The notes: generated by a model from the letters alone, not told the origin. Positions 34,190 to 42,720 are shown, numbered from the stretch's first letter. The stretch is DNA of 64,000 nucleotides from Baekduia soli (GCF_007970665.1 NZ_CP042430.1:4588001-4652000); one strand, 5' to 3'. Translations and numbers: made by a program.

Positions 34190-34716
34190 GGGCGTCCCGG
34201 GCGCCAGCTAGCCGCACGCGCACCAGCCACAGGCCGGGCCGCAGCCGCTGGCGGGCCTGGAGCGGCCGGCCCGCGGGCTTCAGGCCCTTGTGGAGGGTCT
34301 TCCACCGCGTCCTGCGGCCCTGGGCGGCCCCGGTGTGGTGCTGCCATGCGCCGCGGACCGTCGGCGTCGCGCGCCGAGGCCCGGATGAGCAGGCCGACCG
34401 CGTCCAGCGAGGGGTCGGGCGTCGCCGGGGCGCCGGAGAGCGTGAACGGGGCACCCGACTCAACGCCGGGCTCCCGGGCGCGGCAGTGGGGGCCCTGGGC
34501 CAGGAACGTCGCCCGGTCGGCCGCGGTCACGCCCGAGGGCTCGGCGCCGGCCGACGCGCCGCGCTCGCAGTGGGCCCGGCGGCACGTTGGGGTCCGAGGA
34601 GCCCGAGGCCTACCGGGGCGACGTCGTCAGCACGAACGTGGGCCGCACCCGGCGGCCGCGAGGTGCGTCGCGATGGCCGTGCCCGCGGCGTTGCGCCGAG
34701 GACCGGCCGCGGCGGG
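34190..34716 (-). pseudogene. Decayed gene of unknown type
   Basis: This 540-base stretch between two genes has no intact frame. On the minus strand three frames in turn carry protein-like pieces: NAAGTAIATHLAAAG, then PTFVLTTSP, then GPHCRAREPGVESGAPFTLSG, then KTLHKGLKPAGRPLQARQR with PGLWLVRVRLAG. Together these resemble a secreted protein with a beta-sandwich end, broken by at least three frameshifts. The family is not identified. Confidence 0.4.
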
Positions 34717-35535
34717 CTAGAGGCTGTAGCTGTGCAGGTTGCCCGACACGGCGATCGCGCCGGCGACGGCGATGGCCGCCAGCGCCAGGCATCCGGCGTA
34801 GCCGATCCACGGCCGGCGCATGCGGTCGGCCACCGTGAACCCGACCGCGGCCAGCAGGCCGCCGACCAGGCCGCCGATGTGGCCGCCGAAGGCGATGTTC
34901 AACCCGGGGATGAAGCCGATGACCAGGTTGATGAGGATGAGGCCGCCCAGGCCGCCGCTGAACGGGTCGTAGCCGCGGCGGCGCTGCTCGATGGCCAGGA
35001 CGCCCATGAGCCCGAAGACCGCGCCCGAGGCGCCGACGACGCCGGACTCCGTCGTCTGCACGAGCGCGCCGAAGGAGCCGCACAGCAGGGCGGTGAAGTA
35101 CAGGACGCCGAAGCGCACCGAGCCGATGACGCGCTCGAGCTGCTGGCCGAGCACCCACAACAGGTACATGTTGAACCCGATGTGGAAGATGCCGCTGTGC
35201 AGGAAGCCGCTCGTGACCAGGCGCCAGTAGTCGCCGCGGTCGACGTAGGGCCCGAACAGCGCGAAGTGCTCGTAGATGCTCCCGCCGCTCTCCCGCGCGC
35301 CGAAGCTGCCCTGGGCGAGGAAGACGATCACGCAGACGACGATGATCGCGATGGTGACCCGCGGCTCGTCGCCGAGCACGGCGGGACCCCGATGGACCTT
35401 CGTCTTCTGCTTGGCGCACTCCGGGCAGCGCATGCCGACCGACGTCGGCGTCATGCAGTCCGGGCAGATCGGGCGGTCGCAGTTGGAGCAGGAGACGCCG
35501 GTCTCGCGGCCGGGGTGGCGGTAGCAGGTGGCCAT
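34717..35535 (-). CDS. Rhomboid-family intramembrane serine protease with B-box-like zinc finger
   Basis: The N-terminal 40 residues hold a zinc finger with Cys and His ligands (CYRHPGRETGVSCSNCDRPIC, a B-box pattern shortened here; then CPDC and CPEC). Six or more membrane segments follow. The catalytic Ser is in GASGAVFG and the His in GGHIGGLVGG; HSGIFHIGFNMY is the known loop motif. The enzyme cleaves membrane proteins within the bilayer. The 272-residue length is normal for actinobacterial members with the zinc finger. Confidence 0.92.
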   Translation of the reverse strand: MATCYRHPGRETGVSCSNCDRPICPDCMTPTSVGMRCPECAKQKTKVHRGPAVLGDEPRVTIAIIVVCVIVFLAQGSFGARESGGSIYEHFALFGPYVDRGDYWRLVTSGFLHSGIFHIGFNMYLLWVLGQQLERVIGSVRFGVLYFTALLCGSFGALVQTTESGVVGASGAVFGLMGVLAIEQRRRGYDPFSGGLGGLILINLVIGFIPGLNIAFGGHIGGLVGGLLAAVGFTVADRMRRPWIGYAGCLALAAIAVAGAIAVSGNLHSYSL

Positions 35536-35751
35536 CGAGGGGCAGGACGCTAGCAGCGGCGGCCTGAGAGCCAGGTCGACGGGCGGCGCCGTGGTGCTCG
35601 TCGCTGCCGGCGTGGGTGGCTGGGCGGACCGTCCGGCCGGCCCCGGGGCCCCCGTGACACCTTGACCGGCATATCGCACGTCAACCCGACACCGACCGTC
35701 ACGAAACCGACCCGCACGCCCGGGCGGCGCGCCACCGCCGCACGCCGCCCA

Positions 35752-36471
35752 TCAGGTCAGCGTCGCGCCGATGACCGGGTCGCTCGTGGGCTGCGTGCTG
35801 CCGCCGGAGGGCTCGGCGGTCACCAGCACGCGGTCGGTGCCCTTCAGCGAGTCCGGGATCTCGACCCGCGCCCGCCCGTCGGAGCGGACGTTGAACAGCG
35901 CATGGGCCGGCCGCGGGCGCGCGTTGCCCGAGACGAGCCACACCTGGTAGACGCGGCCGGCCGGCGGGGCCGGCACGCCGCGCAGGTCGAACTCGCCGTG
36001 GTCACCCTTGACCACGAGCGCGACCTGCGAGCCCCGCGGCCCGAAGCCCGTGTGGGTCACGGTGTCGTCTCCGCCGGAGAGCACGACGCCCAGGACCACG
36101 CCGACGGCCAGCACCGCCGACGCGAGCGCGACGGCGGGCAGCGGGCGCAGCCGGCCCAGCGGCGCGAGGATCCGGCGCCACGCGCCCGGGGCGCGCTGCG
36201 GCACGGGCACCCGGTCGGCCTCGGGGCCGCTGGCGCGCAGGAGCCGGGCCTCGGACTCCACGACGGCCATGATCCGGCCCTTGAGGTCGGGTGGCGGGAC
36301 CATCTGCGGGGCGGCCATCGGCAGGACGTCGGCGACGGCCTGCAGCCGCGCGACCTCCGCCCGGCACTCCGCGCAGGTCTCCAGGTGGGCACGGTAGGCC
36401 GGCTCGTCGGCCTCCGGCAGGGCGAACAGGACCCAGGCCCCGGCGTCGTCGTGGTGCGGGCAGGGGCTCAC
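35752..36471 (-). CDS. RskA-type anti-sigma factor with zinc-binding domain
   Basis: The 239-residue protein has the N-terminal ZAS motif H-x3-C-x2-C (HLETCAEC), one membrane segment (about 128-150) and an extracytoplasmic RskA domain with GRVYQVWLV. It should hold the ECF sigma factor encoded just upstream and release it on an envelope signal, by regulated proteolysis; the rhomboid protease gene next door is a possible participant. The GTG at 36471 overlaps the sigma stop (GTGA). Confidence 0.88.
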   Translation of the reverse strand: MSPCPHHDDAGAWVLFALPEADEPAYRAHLETCAECRAEVARLQAVADVLPMAAPQMVPPPDLKGRIMAVVESEARLLRASGPEADRVPVPQRAPGAWRRILAPLGRLRPLPAVALASAVLAVGVVLGVVLSGGDDTVTHTGFGPRGSQVALVVKGDHGEFDLRGVPAPPAGRVYQVWLVSGNARPRPAHALFNVRSDGRARVEIPDSLKGTDRVLVTAEPSGGSTQPTSDPVIGATLT

Positions 36472-37052
36472 GCGGGCACCTCCGCCAGCCAGCCGAGCTG
36501 ACCTCGGAGCTTCTCGAGGCCGAGCCGGATCCGGCCCTTGATCGTGCCCACCGGCGTGTCGAGCATCGCGGCGATCTCCGTGTGCGAGAACCCGCCGAAG
36601 TAGGCCAGCTCGATCGCCTTGCTCTGCTCGTCGGGCAGGGTGGCCAGCGCATCGCGGACCTCCCCGGCCTCCTGGCGGCGGGCGGCCTGCACATCGGTCC
36701 GGTCCTTGGCCTCGAAGCGCTCCTCGATGCCCTCGTCGCTGGCGCGGCGGCGGTCGTGGACCATGCTGCGCCGCAGGGCGTCGATCGCCCGGTGGTGGAC
36801 GATGCCGAGGATCCACGTGCGCACGCTGCCGCGCGTCTGGTCGTAGCGGGCGCCGGACCGCCAGAGCGACAGGAACGCCTCCTGCACCACGTCCTCGGCG
36901 GCCGACCGGCGGCCGGTCATCCTGTAGGCGAGCGAGAACGCCGCCGTGCTGTGTCGCTCGTAGACCATCTCGAAGGCTCTGGCGTCGCCCTCGCGGACGA
37001 GCTGCATGAGGTCTTCGTCAGCCAGCAAGCGCGGATCCGGATGGTCGGCCAC
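36468..37052 (-). CDS. ECF sigma factor (SigK-like)
   Basis: Region 2 is seen as FEMVYERHSTAAFSLAYRMTGR with RSAAEDVVQEAFLSLW, and region 4 as LPDEQSKAIELAYFGGFSHTEIAAML with GTIKGRIRLGLEKLR. The 194 residues are normal. It is coupled to the RskA-type anti-sigma gene, forming a typical SigK-RskA pair. Confidence 0.92.
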   Translation of the reverse strand: MADHPDPRLLADEDLMQLVREGDARAFEMVYERHSTAAFSLAYRMTGRRSAAEDVVQEAFLSLWRSGARYDQTRGSVRTWILGIVHHRAIDALRRSMVHDRRRASDEGIEERFEAKDRTDVQAARRQEAGEVRDALATLPDEQSKAIELAYFGGFSHTEIAAMLDTPVGTIKGRIRLGLEKLRGQLGWLAEVPA

Positions 37053-37085
37053 GCTGGGTGGGTACGCGACGTCCCGGCGATCGGA

Positions 37086-37436
37086 TCACCGGTCCAGGAT
37101 GCGGCGCGTCTCCTCCTTGACGGCCCGCAGCGTGCGCTCCGCGAGGTCGAGCGGGTCGCTCGCCTTCGCCGTGCGCCGCCGATGCTGCTGGCGCACGCGC
37201 AGGATCACCAGGGCGGCCCCGGCGGTCGTCCCGACGGCCACGGCGGCGACGGGGCGCACCCAGTTGCGGGGGTCGCGCATCGCGCGCAGCTCCCAGCTCT
37301 CGAGCTCGTCCTGGGCCAGCGTCGTCAGCTCGGCCAGCGTCGACTCCATCCGCACCGCGAGGTCGTCGGGCGGGTCCACCGGCGCCAGGGCGCGGCGCAG
37401 GAGGCCTTCGAAGTCGGAGGGGAAGGTCTCGCTCAT
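37086..37436 (-). CDS. Small membrane protein, likely partner of the adjacent sigma factor
   Basis: The 116-residue protein has a cytoplasmic acidic N-terminus, one hydrophobic segment (residues about 62-80, VRPVAAVAVGTTAGAALVIL) and a basic C-terminus. It starts four bases after an ECF sigma gene. Place and topology suggest an anti-sigma role, but no zinc-binding motif is present and no family is recognised. Confidence 0.65.
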   Translation of the reverse strand: MSETFPSDFEGLLRRALAPVDPPDDLAVRMESTLAELTTLAQDELESWELRAMRDPRNWVRPVAAVAVGTTAGAALVILRVRQQHRRRTAKASDPLDLAERTLRAVKEETRRILDR

Positions 37437-37440
37437 CGGG

Positions 37441-37965
37441 TCAGGTCGCCTGCTTGGTCGCGACGATCTCCTCGAGCTGCTTGATCGCCCGGTGCAGCAG
37501 GACCTTCGTCGCGCCGTCGGTGCGGCCGAGCGCGCGGGCGATCTCCCGGTTGTCCATGCCCAGGGCGAAGCGCATGATGAGCGCCTCGCGGCGGTCGTCG
37601 GGGAGGTCCTTCACGCCGTCGAGGATTCGCGCCAGCTCGTCGCGTCCCTCCACGAGGTCCTCGGTGGTGTGCGTGGTGCGCAAGGTCTCGGAGTCGTCGA
37701 TGTTCGTCTGCGGCCTACGGGAGCGGTCGCGGTACAGGTTCGCCGCGAGGTTGTGCGCGATGCGGATGAGCCAGGGCCGCAACGGGCGCCCGTCGGACTC
37801 GGCGACGGCCCGCTCGAAGTGCCGGTAGGCCTGCAGGAACGTCTGCTCGGTGAGGTCCTCGGCGTCGTGGTGGTTGCCGACCCGGTAGTACGCGTAGGAG
37901 TACACGTCTCGAAGGTGCGCCCGGTACAGGTCCGAGAACGCGGCGTCCAGCTCGGCCTTGTCCAC
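37441..37965 (-). CDS. ECF-type RNA polymerase sigma factor
   Basis: The 174-residue protein starts at GTG 37965 (MDKAELDAAFSDLYRAHLRD). Region 2 includes YSYAYYRVGNHHDAEDLTEQTF and PWLIRIAHNLAANLYRDRSRR. Region 4 is LPDDRREALIMRFALGMDNREI with TDGATKVLLHRAIKQL. It precedes the small membrane protein gene by four bases. It lies 23 bases downstream of the plsC-gpsA stop, so it could be within a longer transcript. Confidence 0.9.
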   Translation of the reverse strand: MDKAELDAAFSDLYRAHLRDVYSYAYYRVGNHHDAEDLTEQTFLQAYRHFERAVAESDGRPLRPWLIRIAHNLAANLYRDRSRRPQTNIDDSETLRTTHTTEDLVEGRDELARILDGVKDLPDDRREALIMRFALGMDNREIARALGRTDGATKVLLHRAIKQLEEIVATKQAT

Positions 37966-37988
37966 GCACGCCAGCCTACCCCCGTCGG

Positions 37989-39650
37989 CTACGCGGCCCG
38001 GACGAACCGGCGCCGGCGGGGCGCCGGGGCGGTGATCGTGTCGGCCCAGGCGCCCGCGGCGACCCGGCCCTCCACGACGTCGGCCAGCCCGCTGACGGCC
38101 GGCGCGTCCATGCCGCCGTCGTGCAGCGCGCGGGCCAGCAGCGGCAGCGCGTCGAGGCTCTCGGCGGCCTGGCCGAGCTGCAGCTCGATCTCCTCGGGCG
38201 CCAGCCCTGCGGCCAGCAGCTCGCCCGCGCGCCGGTTGCGGCTGCCCTGGGCGACCATCGTGGCGATGAGGTCGCCGGTGCCGGCCAGGCCGGCGAAGGT
38301 CTCCGCACGGGCGCCGCGGCCGCGTGCGTAGGCGTCGACCTCGGCGAAGACGCGGCCCGCGGCGGCGCCGGCGGCGTTGGGGCCGGCGGGCGCCGCGGTC
38401 GCGGCGGCCAGCGCGGCGGCGTTCTTGGCGGCACCGGCCAGCTCGACGCCGACCGCGTCGGTCGACGTCTCGGCGTAGAGGCCGGCGCAGACGAGCAGGT
38501 CGGCGATCTGGCGGCCCAGGGCGCCGTCGGCGGTGCCGACGACGAGGGCGGCGCCGTGGTCCAGGGCGTCGGCGGCGTGCGCGGGGCCGCCGAGGCAGGC
38601 GACGCCGCGGGCGACGGTGCGCTCGGCCACGTAGGCGGTCGGCAGCGTCCCGAGCGGTGGCACGAGACCCTTGGCGGCGACGAGCACGCCGGTGCGGCCG
38701 GTGATCTGCGCGCCGTGCGCGGCGACGACCTCGGGCAGCGCCCGGGCCGGCACGGCGAGCACGACGAGGTCGTGGCGGCCGAGCTCGAGGTCGTGGGCAT
38801 CGAGCACCTCGACGCCGTCGGGCAGCGGGACGCCGGGCAGGTAGCGCTCGTTCACGCCGGCCGAGCGCAGCAGCGCGGCCTGCTGGGGCGTGCGCGTGGC
38901 GAGCTCGACCTGGACGCCGGCGCGGGCCAGCGCCACGGCCAGGCCCGTCCCCCAGGAGCCGGCGCCGATGACGGCGGCGCGGCGGATGGGCGGCAGGCCG
39001 CCGAGCCACTCCCACTGGAGCATCACGCAGGGCCAGATGCGGTCGGTCACCGCACCTGCGAGCTGGGCGGAGGGCTCGTGGACGACGGGGAAGCGCAGGG
39101 GCGCCCCGGCGCGCAGGCGCACCTTGTGCGGGCGGATGCGCCAGCCGCGGCGGATCGCCTCCGTGCCGATGACGGCGACGGGGACGACCGGCGCGCCGGT
39201 CTCCAGCGCCAGGCGGCCGACGCCGCGGCGCGGGCTGCCCAGCGTGCCGGGCCGGGTGCGCGTGCCCTCGGGGAAGATCAGGACGGCGTCGCCGCGGGCC
39301 AGGATGTCGCGCGCGGTCGCCATCGCGTCCTCGTCGGCGTTGCCGCGGTCGATCGGGAACGCGCCGAGGCTGTTGAGCAACCACGCCGTCAGCGGACGGC
39401 GGAAGAGCTCCTTCTTGGCCACGTAGTAGAGCGGGCGCCGCGACATCGTCGCGATGACGAAGGGGTCGAGGAAGGACCGGTGGTTGGCCGCCAGGATGAC
39501 CGGGCCCTCGTCGGGGACGTGCTCGCGGCCGATGCGCGACATCCGGAAGTAGACGAGGAAGAAGGGCTGCATCAGCCCACGCACGATCCAGTAGGTGATC
39601 GGGTTGACACCCTTGGTGCGGGCGCGCGCGAGGTGGCGGTTGCTCTCCAT
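37989..39650 (-). CDS. Fused 1-acyl-glycerol-3-phosphate acyltransferase and glycerol-3-phosphate dehydrogenase
   Basis: One 553-residue frame joins two phospholipid enzymes. Residues 1-220 are PlsC-like: NHRSFLDP holds the H-x4-D motif (His57, Asp62) and LIFPEGTRTR is the glycerolphosphate motif. From 224 it is GpsA-like: GAGSWGTGLA (229-238) binds NAD(P), CLGGPAHAADA is the GPSHA region, and AGAAKNAAALAA has the catalytic Lys. Both halves have full family length and the joint is in one frame without a stop. GpsA makes glycerol-3-phosphate; PlsC acylates lysophosphatidate, two steps later. The ATG at 39650 is preferred over an upstream frame running into the divergent gene. Confidence 0.88.
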   Translation of the reverse strand: MESNRHLARARTKGVNPITYWIVRGLMQPFFLVYFRMSRIGREHVPDEGPVILAANHRSFLDPFVIATMSRRPLYYVAKKELFRRPLTAWLLNSLGAFPIDRGNADEDAMATARDILARGDAVLIFPEGTRTRPGTLGSPRRGVGRLALETGAPVVPVAVIGTEAIRRGWRIRPHKVRLRAGAPLRFPVVHEPSAQLAGAVTDRIWPCVMLQWEWLGGLPPIRRAAVIGAGSWGTGLAVALARAGVQVELATRTPQQAALLRSAGVNERYLPGVPLPDGVEVLDAHDLELGRHDLVVLAVPARALPEVVAAHGAQITGRTGVLVAAKGLVPPLGTLPTAYVAERTVARGVACLGGPAHAADALDHGAALVVGTADGALGRQIADLLVCAGLYAETSTDAVGVELAGAAKNAAALAAATAAPAGPNAAGAAAGRVFAEVDAYARGRGARAETFAGLAGTGDLIATMVAQGSRNRRAGELLAAGLAPEEIELQLGQAAESLDALPLLARALHDGGMDAPAVSGLADVVEGRVAAGAWADTITAPAPRRRRFVRAA

Positions 39651-39693
39651 CACCTGGCGTACCCCGGGCGTGGCGCGGCGGTTACAGTGGCGT

Positions 39694-40227
39694 ATGGCCA
39701 TCGATCGTGCCCGCACAGCCCGAGGCGCCGTCGCCGGCGCGATCGCCTCCGGGGTGTGGGCGGCCCAGCAGCCGCTGGACATGCGCGTGTTCGGCGTCCC
39801 CTATGACGACACCGAGCTGCTGGGCAAGCTCGTGACGCGCGGGCGCGCCTGGCCGGCCGTCGGCATGGCGATGCACCTGGCCAACGGCGCGGCGTTCGGC
39901 GCGGCCTACGCCGCGCTCTCGCGGCGCCTGCCGTTGCCGTCGTGGGCGCTCGGCCCCGCGGCCGCCATGGCCGAGCACCTGGGGTCCTGGCCGCTCGTCC
40001 TCGTCACCGACCGCGTCCATCCCGCCCGCGACGACCTCCCGACGCTGGGCACGTCCGCGCGCGCCTTCGCCCAGGCGACCTGGCGGCACCTGCTGTTCGG
40101 GCTGGTCCTCGGCGAGGTCGAGCGCCGGCTCAACCGTGAGGACGACGAGCTGCCCTCCTACGAGCACGTCGTGTCCACCAACGGGCACGGCAGCCTCGAG
40201 CACGCGATCACCGGCGCACCGGAGTAG
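39694..40227 (+). CDS. Conserved hypothetical membrane protein
   Basis: The 177-residue protein starts MAIDRARTARGAVAGAIASG and has three or four hydrophobic stretches (about 10-25, 52-72, 83-105). The pattern recalls DUF1440/DUF6789-like small membrane proteins. The function is unknown. It is divergent from the plsC-gpsA fusion and 28 bases upstream of tRNA-Thr. Confidence 0.75.
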   Translation: MAIDRARTARGAVAGAIASGVWAAQQPLDMRVFGVPYDDTELLGKLVTRGRAWPAVGMAMHLANGAAFGAAYAALSRRLPLPSWALGPAAAMAEHLGSWPLVLVTDRVHPARDDLPTLGTSARAFAQATWRHLLFGLVLGEVERRLNREDDELPSYEHVVSTNGHGSLEHAITGAPE

Positions 40228-40255
40228 GCCCGGCGACCTAGACTCCGGCCCGTCC

Positions 40256-40328
40256 GCCGGAGTAGCTCAGCTGGTAGAGCAACTGATTTGTAATCAGTAG
40301 GTCAGGGGTTCGAGTCCCCTCTCCGGCC
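40256..40328 (+). tRNA. tRNA-Thr (anticodon TGT)
   Basis: The acceptor stem GCCGGAG pairs with CTCCGGC. The anticodon arm is ACTGA-TTTGTAA-TCAGT, giving TGT. The T arm is AGGGGTTCGAGTCCCCT. No CCA is encoded. Confidence 0.95.
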
Positions 40329-40345
40329 CTGCCGGCCGCGTGCCG

Positions 40346-41527
40346 TCAGAACGATCGCGGCAGGCCGAGGCTCTCGCCGACCACGTTGCGCGCCATCTCG
40401 TTGGTGATCGGCCCGATGCGGTACAGGCGGGCGTCACGCCAGTAGCGCTGCATGTTGTATTCCTGCGCGTAGCCGTAGCCGCCCAGGACCTGGATCCCGA
40501 AGTCCGCGGCGCTCGTGGCCCATTCGGCGGCCAGGCACTTCGCCGTCGTGGCCTCCACGCCGCAGGGCCGGCCCTGCTCGTACAGCCATGCCGCGCGGTA
40601 GATGAGCAGGCGCGAGCACTCGAGCGTCATCGCGATGTCGGCGATGCCGTGCTGGATGGCCTGCATCGCGCCGATGGGCTTGCCGAACGCCTCGCGCTCG
40701 CCCGCGTAGGCGACGGCGTCCTCCAGCACGCCGCGGTGGATCCCCAGGCACATCGCGGCCACGAGGAGGCGCTCGCTGTTCAGCGACGCCAGGATCTGCC
40801 GCCAGCCCCCGCCGACGTCGCCGAGCACGTCGGCGTCGGGCACGACGACGTCGGCGAACGAGACCTCGCACGAGCCCATGGCCCGCATGCCGAGCTTGGG
40901 GATCGGGGTCGCGGTGACGCCGGGCGACCGGCGGTCGACGAGGAAGACGGTCAACCCCTGCGAGGCACGCTCCTCGTCGGAGGTGCGCGCCAGCACGAGC
41001 AGGCGGTCGGACACGTGGGCCAGAGTGGACCAGATCTTCGTGCCGTTGAGGATCCACCCGCCGTCGGTGCGCCGAGCCCGGGTGCGCATGGCGCGCAGGA
41101 CGTCGGTGCCCCCGCCGGGCTCGGTCAGCGCGATGGCGAACGTGAGGTCGCCGGCGGCCATCCGGGGCAGCATGGCCTGCTGCTGCTCGGGCGAGCCGTG
41201 GGCCAGCAGCGCGCGGGCGCCCGAGAAGGCCGTCAGCCCCCACATCCACGAGAGGCCGCCGAGGGAGCGCGAGAGCTCCTCGCACACGATGACCTGCTCG
41301 ACCATGCCGCCGCCCTGGCCGCCGAGCTCCTCCGGGATCCCGACGCCCGGCAGGCTCGCCGCAGCCATCTTGGCCGCCAGCGCGTGGGGGAACTCCTCGG
41401 CGGCCTCGAGGTCGCGGGCGACCAGCTTGGGGCACTCGCGCTCCACGAAGTCGTGGACCATCTCGCGCAGCATCTGCTGCTCGTCGGTGAGGTCGAAGCT
41501 CAGGCCGGTGCCCGCGGTGGTGGACAT
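40346..41527 (-). CDS. Acyl-CoA dehydrogenase
   Basis: The 393-residue flavoprotein oxidises acyl-CoA to enoyl-CoA. The FAD-binding motif is FAIALTEPGGGTDV near 127, and the catalytic Glu is in GGYGYAQEYNMQRYWRDAR. Chain length preference cannot be read. Its promoter region carries a 16-bp palindrome and ends 110 bases upstream at an IS481 copy. Confidence 0.92.
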   Translation of the reverse strand: MSTTAGTGLSFDLTDEQQMLREMVHDFVERECPKLVARDLEAAEEFPHALAAKMAAASLPGVGIPEELGGQGGGMVEQVIVCEELSRSLGGLSWMWGLTAFSGARALLAHGSPEQQQAMLPRMAAGDLTFAIALTEPGGGTDVLRAMRTRARRTDGGWILNGTKIWSTLAHVSDRLLVLARTSDEERASQGLTVFLVDRRSPGVTATPIPKLGMRAMGSCEVSFADVVVPDADVLGDVGGGWRQILASLNSERLLVAAMCLGIHRGVLEDAVAYAGEREAFGKPIGAMQAIQHGIADIAMTLECSRLLIYRAAWLYEQGRPCGVEATTAKCLAAEWATSAADFGIQVLGGYGYAQEYNMQRYWRDARLYRIGPITNEMARNVVGESLGLPRSF

Positions 41528-41537
41528 GCGCCGAATC

Positions 41538-41553
41538 TACCGACGAGTCGGTA
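41538..41553. promoter_or_regulatory. Palindromic operator candidate before the acyl-CoA dehydrogenase gene
   Basis: TACCGACGAGTCGGTA is palindromic at seven of eight base pairs, with only the central GA unpaired, 11 bases before the start codon. It has the form of TetR-family operators of fatty-acid genes. No cognate regulator is adjacent; the IS lies where one might have been. Confidence 0.5.
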
Positions 41554-41572
41554 CACGATTCCATGCCCCCCG

Positions 41573-41609
41573 GCGGGTCTGCGGGATTCCCGTAGCGGGT
41601 CTGCGGGAT
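41573..41609. repeat. Two direct repeats of 15 bases
   Basis: GCGGGTCTGCGGGAT occurs at 41573-41587 and again at 41595-41609, with a period of 22 bases, upstream of the acyl-CoA dehydrogenase gene. It may be a regulator site or simple duplication. Confidence 0.4.
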
Positions 41610-41631
41610 CGCCGAAGACCGCGCGCGGCGG

Positions 41632-41637
41632 CCTAGG
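41632..41637. repeat. Target-site copy of IS481 copy 2, left side
   Basis: CCTAGG here faces CCTAGA at 42716-42721; five of six bases agree, so one side has likely mutated after insertion. Confidence 0.7.
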
Positions 41638-42715
41638 TGACGTGCCTCGGGACGTTCCGAACGTCTGAGGGCTGAAGTTGAGGCATCCGGGCTGAGACAG
41701 AGGCTGTGGGTCTTCTCAAGGATCCAACGGCCTCGGAGGTCATCAGCCCGGATGCAGTGCAAGCGTAGGTGGCTGCCCAGCTGGCAGCGTGTCGAGCTGG
41801 TTGATTGGTGTCTTGGCGAGGGACTTCCTCGACGCCAGGCAGCGGCCCGTCGGCGGGTGAGCGTGTCGACGGTGCAGTACTGGATCGACCGGTACCGCAA
41901 CGCCTCAGACGCCGAGCGAGCGTCGGGCGCGTGGGCGCAGGATCGACCCTCGACGCCGCATCGCCAGCCGACGCGGTCCAGCGACGAGCTGCACGACCGT
42001 GTCTGCCAGGCGCGGACGCGGACGGGCTGGGGGCCGCGCCTGATCGCCTCCGAGCTCGGCATCGCGCACGCGACGGTCTCGCGCTGTCTGAAGCGGCGCG
42101 GCATGTCGCGCCAGCCGCCGGCGCCCCGAGAGGCGGTGCAGCGCTTTGAGTGGCCGTGCCCTGGGGCGTTGATCCAAAACGACGTCAAGCGTTTCGCGCG
42201 GTTCTCCTCACCCGGCCATGCCGTCACCGGCAACCGTCACCGCACGGGCGCCGAGAAGCGCCAGCGTGTCGGCTACGAGTTCGCCCACAGCGCGATCGAC
42301 GACCACAGCCGCCTGGCCTACACCGAGCTGCACCGCGACGAGAAGGCCGCCACCGTCATCGGCTTCACCGAGCGGGCGATCGCGTTCTTCGCTGCGCACG
42401 GCATCATCATCGAGCGCTGGCAGACCGACAACGCCTGGACCTACACCCACAACAAGGCGCTGGCCGCCCTGTTTGACAGCCACGGCATCCGGCATCGCAC
42501 GATCGCGCCCCGCACGCCGCGCCACAACGGCAAGGTCGAGCGCTACCAGCAGACCCTCAAACGCGAATGGGGCCTGGGACAGCGCTACCGCTCAAGCGAC
42601 GCCAGAGCCGCAGCGCTGCCACACTGGCTGCACCACTACAACAACGAGCGGAACCACAGCTCGCTCGGCAACCGGCCGCCCATCACCCGCGTTCGGAACG
42701 ACCTGAGGCAGAACA
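41638..42715 (+). mobile_element. IS481-family insertion sequence, copy 2 (1078 bp)
   Basis: It runs from TGACGTGCCTCGGG to CTGAGGCAGAACA, has the same length as copy 1 and no base difference that I found where compared. Orientation is opposite to copy 1. The target on the right is the stop codon of the coiled-coil gene. Confidence 0.95.
41683..41755 (+). promoter_or_regulatory. Start-codon inverted repeat of IS481 copy 2
   Basis: A perfect 13-bp inverted repeat (arms 41683-41695 and 41743-41755) buries the ATG at 41752. The Shine-Dalgarno GGAGG at 41735-41739 lies in the loop near the second arm. Confidence 0.6.
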
Positions 42716-42720
42716 CCTAG
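41752..42720 (+). CDS. IS481-family transposase (copy 2)
   Basis: The 322-residue product has the same domains and DDE residues as copy 1. Its last codons are A-CC and TAG, with the Thr and the stop codon taken from the CCTAGA target. An intact frame and two identical copies suggest recent activity. Confidence 0.95.
   Translation: MQCKRRWLPSWQRVELVDWCLGEGLPRRQAAARRRVSVSTVQYWIDRYRNASDAERASGAWAQDRPSTPHRQPTRSSDELHDRVCQARTRTGWGPRLIASELGIAHATVSRCLKRRGMSRQPPAPREAVQRFEWPCPGALIQNDVKRFARFSSPGHAVTGNRHRTGAEKRQRVGYEFAHSAIDDHSRLAYTELHRDEKAATVIGFTERAIAFFAAHGIIIERWQTDNAWTYTHNKALAALFDSHGIRHRTIAPRTPRHNGKVERYQQTLKREWGLGQRYRSSDARAAALPHWLHHYNNERNHSSLGNRPPITRVRNDLRQNT

Noticed and set aside
40434-42233. Minus-strand open frame across IS481 copy 2 and the acyl-CoA dehydrogenase gene
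   Set aside because: It reads antisense through the transposase and then in the wrong frame through the dehydrogenase, so it is a shadow.
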